Shown here one piece after another: positions 52,497-61,830 of a DNA stretch of 64,000 nt. How positions within the stretch are numbered: position 1 is the first letter of the stretch; each line of letters begins with the position of its first letter. The position numbers were made by a program, and so were the translations under genes. The DNA is from Micromonospora sp. WMMD1128 (lineage in GTDB: Bacteria; Actinomycetota; Actinomycetes; Mycobacteriales; Micromonosporaceae): contig NZ_CP114902.1 in assembly GCF_027497235.1 (NCBI RefSeq), forward strand, positions 4,304,001-4,368,000, given 5' to 3'. The notes below the pieces were generated by a model. That model was not told the origin of the DNA, searched no databases, and saw nothing but the letters and a program-made list of their open reading frames with translations.

Positions 52497-53846
52497 ATGC
52501 CGAGACATCGGCTCATCGTCGGCGTCGTCGCGGGAGTGGCGGGACTCGTCCTCGCCATGGGCGGCGTCGCGTTCGCCGCCGGTCAGGATGCCGCCGGCGT
52601 CAGCCCGCTGGCGGCGACCGCCGGCTGCGGCAGGGCGCCGGCGCTGACGAGCGGCTCGCACACGATCTCCAGCGGCGGCCAGAACCGTTCGTACATCCTG
52701 CGAATCCCCGACAACTACGACAACAACCACCCATACCGGCTGATCTTCGGCTTCCACTGGAACGGCGGCACCGCGGGCGACGTCGACTCGGGCGGGACCA
52801 GCGGATACCCGTGGTCCTACTACGGGGTCCGGGCGCTGTCGAACAACAGCGCGATCTTCGTCGCACCGCAGGGCAACGGCAACGGCTGGGCCAACCCGAA
52901 CGGCCAGGACCTGACGTTCGTCGACGACATGGTCCGCACGTTCGAGGCCGGCCTGTGCGTGGACACCACCCAGTTGTACGCGATGGGCTTCAGCTACGGC
53001 GGCGGCATGAGCTACGCCATCGCCTGTGCCCGGGCGAACGTATTCCGCGCGGTAGCGGTCTATTCGGGCGCGAACCTCAGCGGGTGCAACGGCGGCACCC
53101 AGCCCATCGCGTACCTCGGGATCCATGGTCTGCGTGACGGCACGCTGCCGATTTCGGCGGGCCGCGCGCTGCGCGACCAGTTCGTCCGCAACAACGGCTG
53201 CACCCCGCAGAATCCGCCGGAGCCGGCGCAGGGCAGCCTGACCCACGTGGTCACCTACTACTCGGGTTGCCGGGCGGGCTACCCGGTCGCCTGGGGCGCC
53301 TTCGACGGGCCGCACGCCCCGAACGCGGTGGACGGCACCGCCGACCCGTTCGCGCCGGGCGAGCGGTCGTGGACGCAGGCCGTGGTGTGGCGGTTCTTCA
53401 CGCAGTTCGACGGCACCACCCCGACGAACCCGCCGACCACGCCACCGACCAGCCCGTCGCCCACCACCGGGCGGCAGCTCGCCGGCGAACAGTCCGGCCG
53501 CTGCGTGACCGCACCGACCCAGACCTCGGGTACGCAGGTGCAGTTGCAGGACTGCGCCGGGCAGTCCGGTCAGCTCTGGACCGCCGGCGCCGGCCGCCAA
53601 CTGCAACTGGCCGGCAACCTGTGCCTGGACGCGAACGGGGCGGGCACCAGCAACGGCACGGCGGTCATCGTGTGGGGCTGCAACGGCCAGGCCAACCAGC
53701 AGTGGAACGTCAACGCCAACGGCACCGTCACCGGTGTGCAGTCCGGGCTCTGCCTCGACGCCAACGCCGCCGGCACCGCGAACGGCACGAGGCTCATCCT
53801 GTGGTCCTGCAACGGCCAGGCCAACCAGAGGTGGAGCTGGCGCTGA
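52497..53846 (+). CDS. Secreted PHB-depolymerase/feruloyl-esterase-like hydrolase with CBM13
   Basis: 449 residues; AAGGAAGGAGG precedes the ATG. After the signal peptide, the esterase domain has YILRIPDNYDNNHPYRLIFG FHW, the nucleophile elbow MGFSYGGGMSYAIAC, and the catalytic His in DGPHAPNAVD, the layout of CE1 feruloyl/acetylxylan esterases and PHB depolymerases. A TPPTSPSPTTG linker leads to a CBM13. In this locus, removal of ferulate or acetyl groups from xylan is the likeliest role. The element copy 3 separates it from the upstream gene. Confidence 0.9.
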   Translation: MPRHRLIVGVVAGVAGLVLAMGGVAFAAGQDAAGVSPLAATAGCGRAPALTSGSHTISSGGQNRSYILRIPDNYDNNHPYRLIFGFHWNGGTAGDVDSGGTSGYPWSYYGVRALSNNSAIFVAPQGNGNGWANPNGQDLTFVDDMVRTFEAGLCVDTTQLYAMGFSYGGGMSYAIACARANVFRAVAVYSGANLSGCNGGTQPIAYLGIHGLRDGTLPISAGRALRDQFVRNNGCTPQNPPEPAQGSLTHVVTYYSGCRAGYPVAWGAFDGPHAPNAVDGTADPFAPGERSWTQAVVWRFFTQFDGTTPTNPPTTPPTSPSPTTGRQLAGEQSGRCVTAPTQTSGTQVQLQDCAGQSGQLWTAGAGRQLQLAGNLCLDANGAGTSNGTAVIVWGCNGQANQQWNVNANGTVTGVQSGLCLDANAAGTANGTRLILWSCNGQANQRWSWR

Positions 53847-53849
53847 GGT

Positions 53850-53904
53850 GTTAAGCGGGGCCCCTTCCCATACCGCAGGCGTTAAGAAGGGGCCCCGCCT
53901 TGCA
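53850..53904. repeat. GGGGCCCC inverted-repeat element, copy 4 (between convergent genes)
   Basis: GTTAAGCGGGGCCCCTTCCC, ATACCGCAGGCGTTAA, then GAAGGGGCCCCGCCTTGCAT. It fills almost the whole 60-base gap between the esterase stop (53846) and the stop of the minus-strand xylosidase (53907), as a bidirectional terminator would. Confidence 0.9.
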
Positions 53905-53906
53905 TC

Positions 53907-55772
<1,866 letters not shown>

Positions 55773-55824
55773 CGCCATGACCAGCCTGTGGCGAACCAGT
55801 TTCGCCCAGAGGCGATCGAGCACC

Positions 55825-55872
55825 TTGACCGCATACATCGACCGGCTTATCTTCGGTCGAACCGATTCGCCG
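55825..55872 (+). promoter_or_regulatory. Promoter and operator of the second ABC importer
   Basis: TTGACC (55825-55830), a 17-base spacer and TATCTT (55848-55853) predict a start near 55860. GTCGAACCGATTCGCC spans this start; its core GAACCGATTCG is identical to a site upstream of the LacI gene at 61673-61683. Confidence 0.75.
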
Positions 55873-55898
55873 TTTCGCTGCCCGAGAGGGGCCACACC

Positions 55899-57146
55899 AT
55901 GACGACATCCGCCTGGCGGCGGGGCGTGGCCGGCGCCGCCCTGACCGCCCTCACGGTCGCCGGCACCGTCACCGGCTGCTCCGCGAACGACACCCCGGAA
56001 GGCGGGGCCGGCGGCGCCGCGTACACCGTCTGGGACCCGTACCCGCAGTTCGCCGGCGGATCCGACTGGGAGAAGCTGCTCGACACCTGCGGCAGCTCCG
56101 CGGGCGTGCCGGTGCGACGCACCGGCTACGACACCACCGACCTGACGAACAAGGCGCTGCTCGCGGCCCAGCAGGGCAACTCCCCCGACGTGCTGATCAT
56201 CGACAATCCGGTCATCTCCACGCTCGCCCAGGCCGGCGCGCTCACCTCGGCGGACGAGACGAAGCTCGACACCTCCGCCTCGGCGCCCAACCTGCTCGGC
56301 GCCGGCCAGCTCGACGGCCGGACGTACGGCGTCCCGATCGGGGCGAACACGCTCGCCCTCTGGTACAACAAGGACCTGCTGGGCAAGGCCGGGGTGGACG
56401 TCGCGTCGGTCCGGGACTGGCCGTCGCTGACCGCTGCGCTGGCGAAGGTGAAGGGCGCCGGCAAGAAGGGCATCACGTTCTCGGCGATCGGCACCGAGGA
56501 GGGCAGCTTCCAGTTCCTGCCCTGGTTCTGGGGCGCGGGCGCCCAACTGACCGCGCTGGACTCGCCGCCGGCCATCTCCGCGCTGACGCTGTGGTCCGAC
56601 TGGCTGACCCGGGGGTACGCGCCGAACTCCGTCATCAACAACACCCAGACCACCAGCTGGCAGGAGTTCGCCGGCGGCGACTACGCGTTCGCCGAGAACG
56701 GCACCTGGCAGCGGGCCAACGCCGAGAAGCTCGACTTCGAGTACGGGATCATCCCGGTGCCGGCGAGTGGCGGTGGCACCGCCCCGGCCCCGACCGGCGG
56801 CGAGTTCGTCTCCATCCCCGTGCAGCGCGACACCGGCCGGTACGAGGTCGCGCGGAAGCTGGTGACCTGCCTGACCAACCCGGAGAACCTGCTGACCACC
56901 GACACCACGCTGTCGTACGTCGCGCCGGTGGCGGCGGTGCAGGAGAAGCAGGTCGCGGCCGACCCGGAGCTGAAGGTGTGGGTCGACGCGGTCAACGCCG
57001 CCAAGGGTCGCACCGGCGACAACCTCGGCACGCGGTACCCGAAGATCTCCGAGCAGTTGTGGACCGCCGTGCAGGGCGCGCTCAGCGGCGCGAAGACGCC
57101 GCAGGCGGCCCTGTCCGCCGCCCAGGGCGCAGCCGCCACCAAGTAG
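55899..57146 (+). CDS. ABC transporter sugar-binding lipoprotein (second system)
   Basis: 415 residues from the ATG at 55899; GAGAGGGGCC lies upstream. The lipobox GTVTGCSAN marks a lipoprotein. The family 1 solute-binding fold is seen in KALLAAQQGNSPDVLIIDNP, YGVPIGANTLALWYNKDLLG KAG and GDYAFAENGTWQRANAEK. It starts the operon binding protein, two permeases and a glycosidase. The substrate is probably a xylan- or arabinan-derived oligosaccharide. Confidence 0.92.
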   Translation: MTTSAWRRGVAGAALTALTVAGTVTGCSANDTPEGGAGGAAYTVWDPYPQFAGGSDWEKLLDTCGSSAGVPVRRTGYDTTDLTNKALLAAQQGNSPDVLIIDNPVISTLAQAGALTSADETKLDTSASAPNLLGAGQLDGRTYGVPIGANTLALWYNKDLLGKAGVDVASVRDWPSLTAALAKVKGAGKKGITFSAIGTEEGSFQFLPWFWGAGAQLTALDSPPAISALTLWSDWLTRGYAPNSVINNTQTTSWQEFAGGDYAFAENGTWQRANAEKLDFEYGIIPVPASGGGTAPAPTGGEFVSIPVQRDTGRYEVARKLVTCLTNPENLLTTDTTLSYVAPVAAVQEKQVAADPELKVWVDAVNAAKGRTGDNLGTRYPKISEQLWTAVQGALSGAKTPQAALSAAQGAAATK

Positions 57147-57150
57147 ATCC

Positions 57151-58038
57151 ATGAGCCGAAACCGCACCGACCGGTGGACGGCGTGGGCGTTCCTCGCCCC
57201 GGTGACGGTCTACCTGCTGGTCTTCTACGCCTATCCGCTCTACCGGAACGTCGAGCTGAGCCTGCGGCGCTACACAGTCCGCTCGTTCGTCTCCGGCGAC
57301 GCCCCGTTCGCCGGGCTGGACAACTACCGGGACGTGGTGACCCATCCGACCTTTCTGCCGGCGCTCGTGCACACGGCGGTCTTCACGGCGGTGTCGCTGC
57401 TGTTCCAGTTCGCCCTCGGGCTGGCGCTCGCGGTCTTCTTCCACCGGCACTTCCCGCTGTCGGCGACGCTGCGGGCGCTGTTCCTCGTACCCTGGCTGCT
57501 GCCGCTGATCGTCTCGGCCTCCACCTGGTCGTGGATGCTCAACAGCGATGCCGGCGTGGTCAACGCGGCGCTCGGCGCGGTGGGCCTCGACCCGGTCAAC
57601 TGGTTGACCTCGCCGCGGTGGTCGCTGGTCTCGGTGATCGTCGCGAACATCTGGATCGGCATCCCGTTCAACCTGGTCGTCCTCTACAGCGGTCTCCAGG
57701 CCGTCCCGCCGGAGGTGTACGAGGCCGCGGCGCTGGACGGGGCGAGCGGTCCGCAACGGTTCTGGCGGATCACGTTCCCGTTGCTGCGGCCGGTGTCGGC
57801 GATCACGCTGCTGCTCGGGCTGATCTACACGCTGAAGGTCTTCGACCTCATCTGGATCATGACCAGGGGCGGGCCGACCGACTCGTCCACCACGTTCGCC
57901 ACCTGGTCCTACCGGCTCGGTTTCGGCAGCCTGCTGCCGGAGTTCGGGCCGGGCGCGGCCGTCGGCAACCTGCTGATCGTGGTCGCCCTCATCTTCGCGT
58001 TGAGCTACGCCCGAGCGCAACGGAGGCAACGGTGGTGA
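57151..58038 (+). CDS. ABC sugar permease (second system, MalF-like)
   Basis: 295 residues, starting four bases after the binding-protein stop. Six helices and the EAA loop YEAAALDGASGPQRFWRITF P are visible. It overlaps the next permease by four bases. Confidence 0.95.
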   Translation: MSRNRTDRWTAWAFLAPVTVYLLVFYAYPLYRNVELSLRRYTVRSFVSGDAPFAGLDNYRDVVTHPTFLPALVHTAVFTAVSLLFQFALGLALAVFFHRHFPLSATLRALFLVPWLLPLIVSASTWSWMLNSDAGVVNAALGAVGLDPVNWLTSPRWSLVSVIVANIWIGIPFNLVVLYSGLQAVPPEVYEAAALDGASGPQRFWRITFPLLRPVSAITLLLGLIYTLKVFDLIWIMTRGGPTDSSTTFATWSYRLGFGSLLPEFGPGAAVGNLLIVVALIFALSYARAQRRQRW

Positions 58039-58862
58039 CGAGAAGACCCGCGCGTACCGCCTGGTGGCGGACCGGCCTCGGGCTGGTGTTCACCGCGCTG
58101 ATGCTGTTCCCGGTCTACTGGATGGTCAACGTCTCGTTCACCCGCGACGGCGACCTGCGGGCCGACCCGCCGCACCTGTTCCCCGTCGACGGCACCGTCG
58201 AGGGTTACCGGGTGGTGCTGCGGGAGCAGTTGCCGTACCTCGGCACCAGCCTGCTCGTCGGGCTCGGCACGGTGGCGCTGACCGTGGCCCTCGCCGCGCC
58301 GGCCGGCTACGCCCTGGCGAAGTTGCGCCCGGCCGGCGGCGGCGTGCTCAGCTTCGTACTGCTGATCGCGCAGATGATCCCCGGGATCATCATGGCGATG
58401 GGGTTCTACGCCATCTATCTCCGCCTCGGGGTGCTCAACTCGGCCGCCGGCCTGGTGCTCGCCGACTCCACCATCGCCGTGCCCTTCGGAGTGTTGATCT
58501 TCGCGGCGTTCATGTCCGGCATCCCGGACGAGGTGCTGCACGCCGCGGTGGTGGACGGCGCCGGCCGGTGGCGGACGTTCTGGTCGGTGGTGCTGCCGCT
58601 GAGCCGGGGTTCGGTCATCACCGTGTCGCTGTTCGCCTTCCTCTGGGCCTGGTCGGACTTCCTCTTCGCGTCCACGCTCGACGCCGGGGGCGCGGCCCGG
58701 CCGATCACGCTCGGCATCTACCGCTACATCGGCAACAACAACCAGCAGTGGAACGCCATCATGGCCACCGCAGTGGTCGCCTCCGTCCCCGCCACCGTCC
58801 TGCTGATCGTGGCCCAGCGGTACGTCGCCGCGGGCGTGACAGCGGGCGCCGTCAAGGACTGA
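58035..58862 (+). CDS. ABC sugar permease (second system, MalG-like)
   Basis: 275 residues from the GTG at 58035 (a GTG one codon earlier is equally possible). Helices such as VFTALMLFPVYWMVNVSF and the loop HAAVVDGAGRWRTFWSVVLP identify the second subunit. ATPase is not encoded here and is expected to be a shared MsiK-type protein. Confidence 0.94.
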   Translation: MTRRPARTAWWRTGLGLVFTALMLFPVYWMVNVSFTRDGDLRADPPHLFPVDGTVEGYRVVLREQLPYLGTSLLVGLGTVALTVALAAPAGYALAKLRPAGGGVLSFVLLIAQMIPGIIMAMGFYAIYLRLGVLNSAAGLVLADSTIAVPFGVLIFAAFMSGIPDEVLHAAVVDGAGRWRTFWSVVLPLSRGSVITVSLFAFLWAWSDFLFASTLDAGGAARPITLGIYRYIGNNNQQWNAIMATAVVASVPATVLLIVAQRYVAAGVTAGAVKD

Positions 58863-58895
58863 GCCATCCGTACCCCAGAAAGGCAGCCAGCGCAG

Positions 58896-60635
58896 ATGAC
58901 CGTTGCCCCCTCCGGTCCGGCGTTCTCCGTCCGGGAGATTCCGTTCAGCCACCGCGGGTCCTGGCTGAGCGTCTCCCCCGTGGTCGCCGAGAACACCTAC
59001 GCCGACGATCTGCACCTCGTCTCGCACCGCAACGGCATGCACCCGGTGCTGCGGTTCAGCGCGCCGGCCGACGCCACGGTGACGGCCCGGCCGGCGCTGC
59101 TGAGCTGGCACGACCGGGTCGGCCGGGTCGAGCTGACCTACGCGGGCCCGGACACGCTCCGGCTGCGCGGGCGGGGGGCCGGGCTGCGGATCACCGCCGC
59201 CGCGGCCACCCTCACCCCGTTCAGCGGGACCTACCTGTACGACGACCCGACGGACTCCTCGGCCGTGTTCACCTCGTACGAGACCGGCCGCCGCTACCGG
59301 GTCACCGTGCTCGCCGGCACCGCCGAGACGGTCGGGGCGCAGGCCCTCGGCACCGCCGACCGGGGCCTGCTCCTGCCCGCCGACCGGCCGTGGGAGGTCG
59401 CGATCGAGGAGTACGCGACGGCCCGCCGGCCGTACCCGGACACCGCCGACTTCGACGACCTGGTCGACGCCGGCCACGCCGACTTCGCGGCGTTCGTCGA
59501 GGCGGTCGCGCCGTGGCGCGACGCGGAGACCCCGGCCGCCGAGCTGGCCGGGTACGTGTTGTGGTCGGCCACGGTGGGTGCGGCCGGCTTCGTCACCCGG
59601 CCTGCCGTCCTGATGTCGAAGCACTGGATGAACAAGGTGTGGAGCTGGGACCACTGCTTCAACGCGCTGGCCCTCGCGGACGGCGACGCCGACCTCGCCT
59701 GGCACCAGTTCCACCTGCCGTTCGACCACATGGACGACGCCGGTGCGCTGCCCGACTCGGTGACGCACTCGGAGATCCTGCACAACTTCGTCAAGCCACC
59801 GATCCACGGCTGGGCGTTGCGGCGGCTGCGTCAGCGGTCGGGCCGGTCGCCGTCGCGCGACGACCTGGTCGAGGTCTACGAGCGGCTGGCCCGGTGGACC
59901 ACGTTCTGGCTGGACCACCGGCGGGCGCCCGGTCGATGCCTGCCGCACTACCAGCACGGCAACGACAGCGGCTGGGACAACGCCACCACGTTCGACGACG
60001 ACCGGGTGATCGAGACGCCGGACCTCGCCGCTTTCCTGGCGATCCAGCTGGGGTGCCTGGCGGAGCTGGCCGACGAGCTGGAGCGCCCGGCGGAGGCGGC
60101 GCGGTGGGCGGGCGTCGCCGGCGAGGTCCGCGAGGCGCTGCTGGGTGAGCTGTGGACCGGCGAGCGGTTCACCGCGCGGGCCCCCGGGGCCGGGAGCAAC
60201 CGGGCCGGGAGCAACCGGGCCGGGAGCAACCGGGCCGGGAGCAGCCTGCTCGACCTGATGCCGGTCGTGCTCGGCGAGGCGCTTCCGGCCGCTGTCGCCG
60301 CCGTCCTCGCCCGCCGCGTCGAGAGCCATCTCACCGAGCACGGGCTGGCCACCGAGCCGCTCGACTCGCCGTACCACGCCGCCGACGGCTACTGGCGCGG
60401 CCCGATCTGGGCCCCGGCCACCGTGCTGATCGAGGACGGGTTGCGCCGGGCCGGGCACACCGCGCTCGCCGACGAGATCAGCCGGCGGTTCCGGGTGCTG
60501 TGCGAGCGGTCCGGCTTCGCCGAGAACTTCGACGCCAAGACCGGCGCGGGCCTGCGGGACCGCGCGTACACCTGGACCGCGAGCGGCTATCTCCTGCTGG
60601 CCGGCGACGACCGGCGGCGGCGGGCCGGCGGTTAG
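58896..60635 (+). CDS. Cytosolic (alpha/alpha)6-barrel glycosidase (GH63/amylo-alpha-1,6-glucosidase-like)
   Basis: 579 residues without a signal peptide. An N-terminal beta-sandwich (residues 20-170) precedes an (alpha/alpha)6 barrel with SKHWMNKVWSWDHCFNALAL ADG, AGALPDSVTHSEILHNFVKP PIHGWALRR and HYQHGNDSGWDNATTFDDD, the trehalase/GH63-like arrangement. It presumably hydrolyses the oligosaccharide brought in by the importer encoded just upstream. A 15-base DNA repeat at 60189-60243 inserts the peptide GSNRA four times in a loop. It converges on the LacI gene with a 4-base overlap. Confidence 0.82.
   Translation: MTVAPSGPAFSVREIPFSHRGSWLSVSPVVAENTYADDLHLVSHRNGMHPVLRFSAPADATVTARPALLSWHDRVGRVELTYAGPDTLRLRGRGAGLRITAAAATLTPFSGTYLYDDPTDSSAVFTSYETGRRYRVTVLAGTAETVGAQALGTADRGLLLPADRPWEVAIEEYATARRPYPDTADFDDLVDAGHADFAAFVEAVAPWRDAETPAAELAGYVLWSATVGAAGFVTRPAVLMSKHWMNKVWSWDHCFNALALADGDADLAWHQFHLPFDHMDDAGALPDSVTHSEILHNFVKPPIHGWALRRLRQRSGRSPSRDDLVEVYERLARWTTFWLDHRRAPGRCLPHYQHGNDSGWDNATTFDDDRVIETPDLAAFLAIQLGCLAELADELERPAEAARWAGVAGEVREALLGELWTGERFTARAPGAGSNRAGSNRAGSNRAGSSLLDLMPVVLGEALPAAVAAVLARRVESHLTEHGLATEPLDSPYHAADGYWRGPIWAPATVLIEDGLRRAGHTALADEISRRFRVLCERSGFAENFDAKTGAGLRDRAYTWTASGYLLLAGDDRRRRAGG
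60189..60243. repeat. In-frame 15-base tandem repeat in the glycosidase gene
   Basis: The unit GCCGGGAGCAACCGG repeats three to four times without change, encoding repeated GSNRA. Identical copies suggest recent slippage in a surface loop. Confidence 0.85.
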
Positions 60636-61651
60636 CGGACGGTCCGGGGCAGCGGGCCGGTGCTGGCACGCAGCGAGATCGGCGGGCGGTAGAGCCGGTG
60701 CCGGGGCGCGGTCTCGGGCGCGGCGATCCGCTCCAGCAGGAGCGACACGGCCGCCGCGCCCATGTCGACGATCGGCACGTCCGCCGCGGTGAGCGGCGGG
60801 CGGAAGTTCTCCGCCCAGTGCCGGGCGGCGACCCCGGTGAGGGAGAAGTCGCGCGGCACCACGAGCCCGGCCGTCTCCAGCGCCCGCTGCATGCCGGGCA
60901 GGGCCGCCTCGTTCACGGTGGCCACGGCGGTGACGTCGGGATGGCTCGCCAGCAGTTCCTCGACGCACGCCTCGCCGGCGGTGACGTCGTCGCCGCAACA
61001 GACGTCGATGCCGACCAGGCCGCGTTCCCGGGTCGCCGTGGTGAAGCCGGTGAGCGCCCGGCTGCCCGGGCCGTAGCCCGCGGCGACGAGTTCGGCCGAC
61101 CGGTTGACCAGGGCGACGGTGCGGTGCCCCAGGTCCGCCAGGTGGTGCACGCAGCTTGCGATGAGGCCGGCGTAGTCCACGTCCACCCAGCTCATCCCGT
61201 GCGGCTGGGCGGTGCGGCCGATGGTCACGAACGGCAGGCCGGTCTGCTCCAGCCGGGTCACCCGCTCGTCGGTCAACCGGATCTCCATCAGGACCACCCC
61301 GTCGACGCGGCGGCCGGTGACGATCCGTTCGAACGACCGGTCGTGGTCGCCGCCGGAGGGCGACAGCAACACGTCGAGGTCGGCCCGGGCGGCGGCCTCG
61401 ACCACGCTTGCGACGAAGCCGAGTTGCATGTCGGTGAGGCGCTGGCTGGCGGGTGGGATGACCAGGCCGAGGGTGCGGGTCCGGCCCTCCTTGAGGGCAC
61501 GCGCGCTGGCGTTCGGGCGGTAGTCCAGCTCGTCGATGACGGCCTGGATGCGCTGCCGGGTGGCCGCCGAGACCGGCCGCTTGCCGCTCAGCACGTACGA
61601 CACGGTGCTGCGGGACACCCCGGCCCGCCGGGCGATCTCACCGATGTTCAT
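60632..61651 (-). CDS. LacI-family regulator of the hemicellulose locus
   Basis: 339 residues from the ATG at 61651. The helix-turn-helix is NIGEIARRAGVSRSTVSYVL SGKRPVS, followed by the hinge (AVIDELDYRPNASARALKEG) and the effector domain (LGLVIPPASQRLTDMQLGFV, RRVDGVVLMEIRLTDERVTR, ADVPIVDMGAAAVSLLLERI). Its upstream region has GTCGAATCGGTTCAC, sharing the GAACCGATTCG core with the importer promoter 6 kb away. It therefore probably represses itself and the importer, with the GH39 gene likely included. Confidence 0.93.
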   Translation of the reverse strand: MNIGEIARRAGVSRSTVSYVLSGKRPVSAATRQRIQAVIDELDYRPNASARALKEGRTRTLGLVIPPASQRLTDMQLGFVASVVEAAARADLDVLLSPSGGDHDRSFERIVTGRRVDGVVLMEIRLTDERVTRLEQTGLPFVTIGRTAQPHGMSWVDVDYAGLIASCVHHLADLGHRTVALVNRSAELVAAGYGPGSRALTGFTTATRERGLVGIDVCCGDDVTAGEACVEELLASHPDVTAVATVNEAALPGMQRALETAGLVVPRDFSLTGVAARHWAENFRPPLTAADVPIVDMGAAAVSLLLERIAAPETAPRHRLYRPPISLRASTGPLPRTVR

Positions 61652-61671
61652 CCCGCTCCCGGCAACGGTCG

Positions 61672-61685
61672 TCGAATCGGTTCAC
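61672..61685. promoter_or_regulatory. LacI autoregulatory operator
   Basis: TCGAATCGGTTCAC, 21 bases upstream of the LacI ATG on the minus strand; its complement contains GAACCGATTCG, identical to the core at 55860-55870. Confidence 0.75.
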
Positions 61686-61743
61686 CTGGTGCGCAGACCC
61701 TAGGTCGGGGCGGTGACACCTGTCAACGCGCGGGCCCGCACAT

Positions 61744-61790
61744 TATAGACGTATCTCTATATTGACCGGTCCGACATCGATGCTTAACAT
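61744..61790 (+). promoter_or_regulatory. Promoter of the parallel beta-helix gene, with an inverted repeat
   Basis: TTGACC (61762-61767), a 17-base spacer and TAACAT (61785-61790) predict a start near 61797. Immediately upstream, TATAGA (61744-61749) and TCTATA (61756-61761) form an inverted repeat with a 6-base gap. Confidence 0.75.
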
Positions 61791-61830
61791 CAGACGTCAT
61801 ACCTATGTCCCCTCGACCGGGGAGGTCCCC

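Noticed and set aside
58005..60998. 997-codon open frame opposite the permease and glycosidase genes
   Set aside because: It is an antisense shadow with Arg/Gly/Pro-rich low-complexity translation, while the plus strand has motif-bearing genes.
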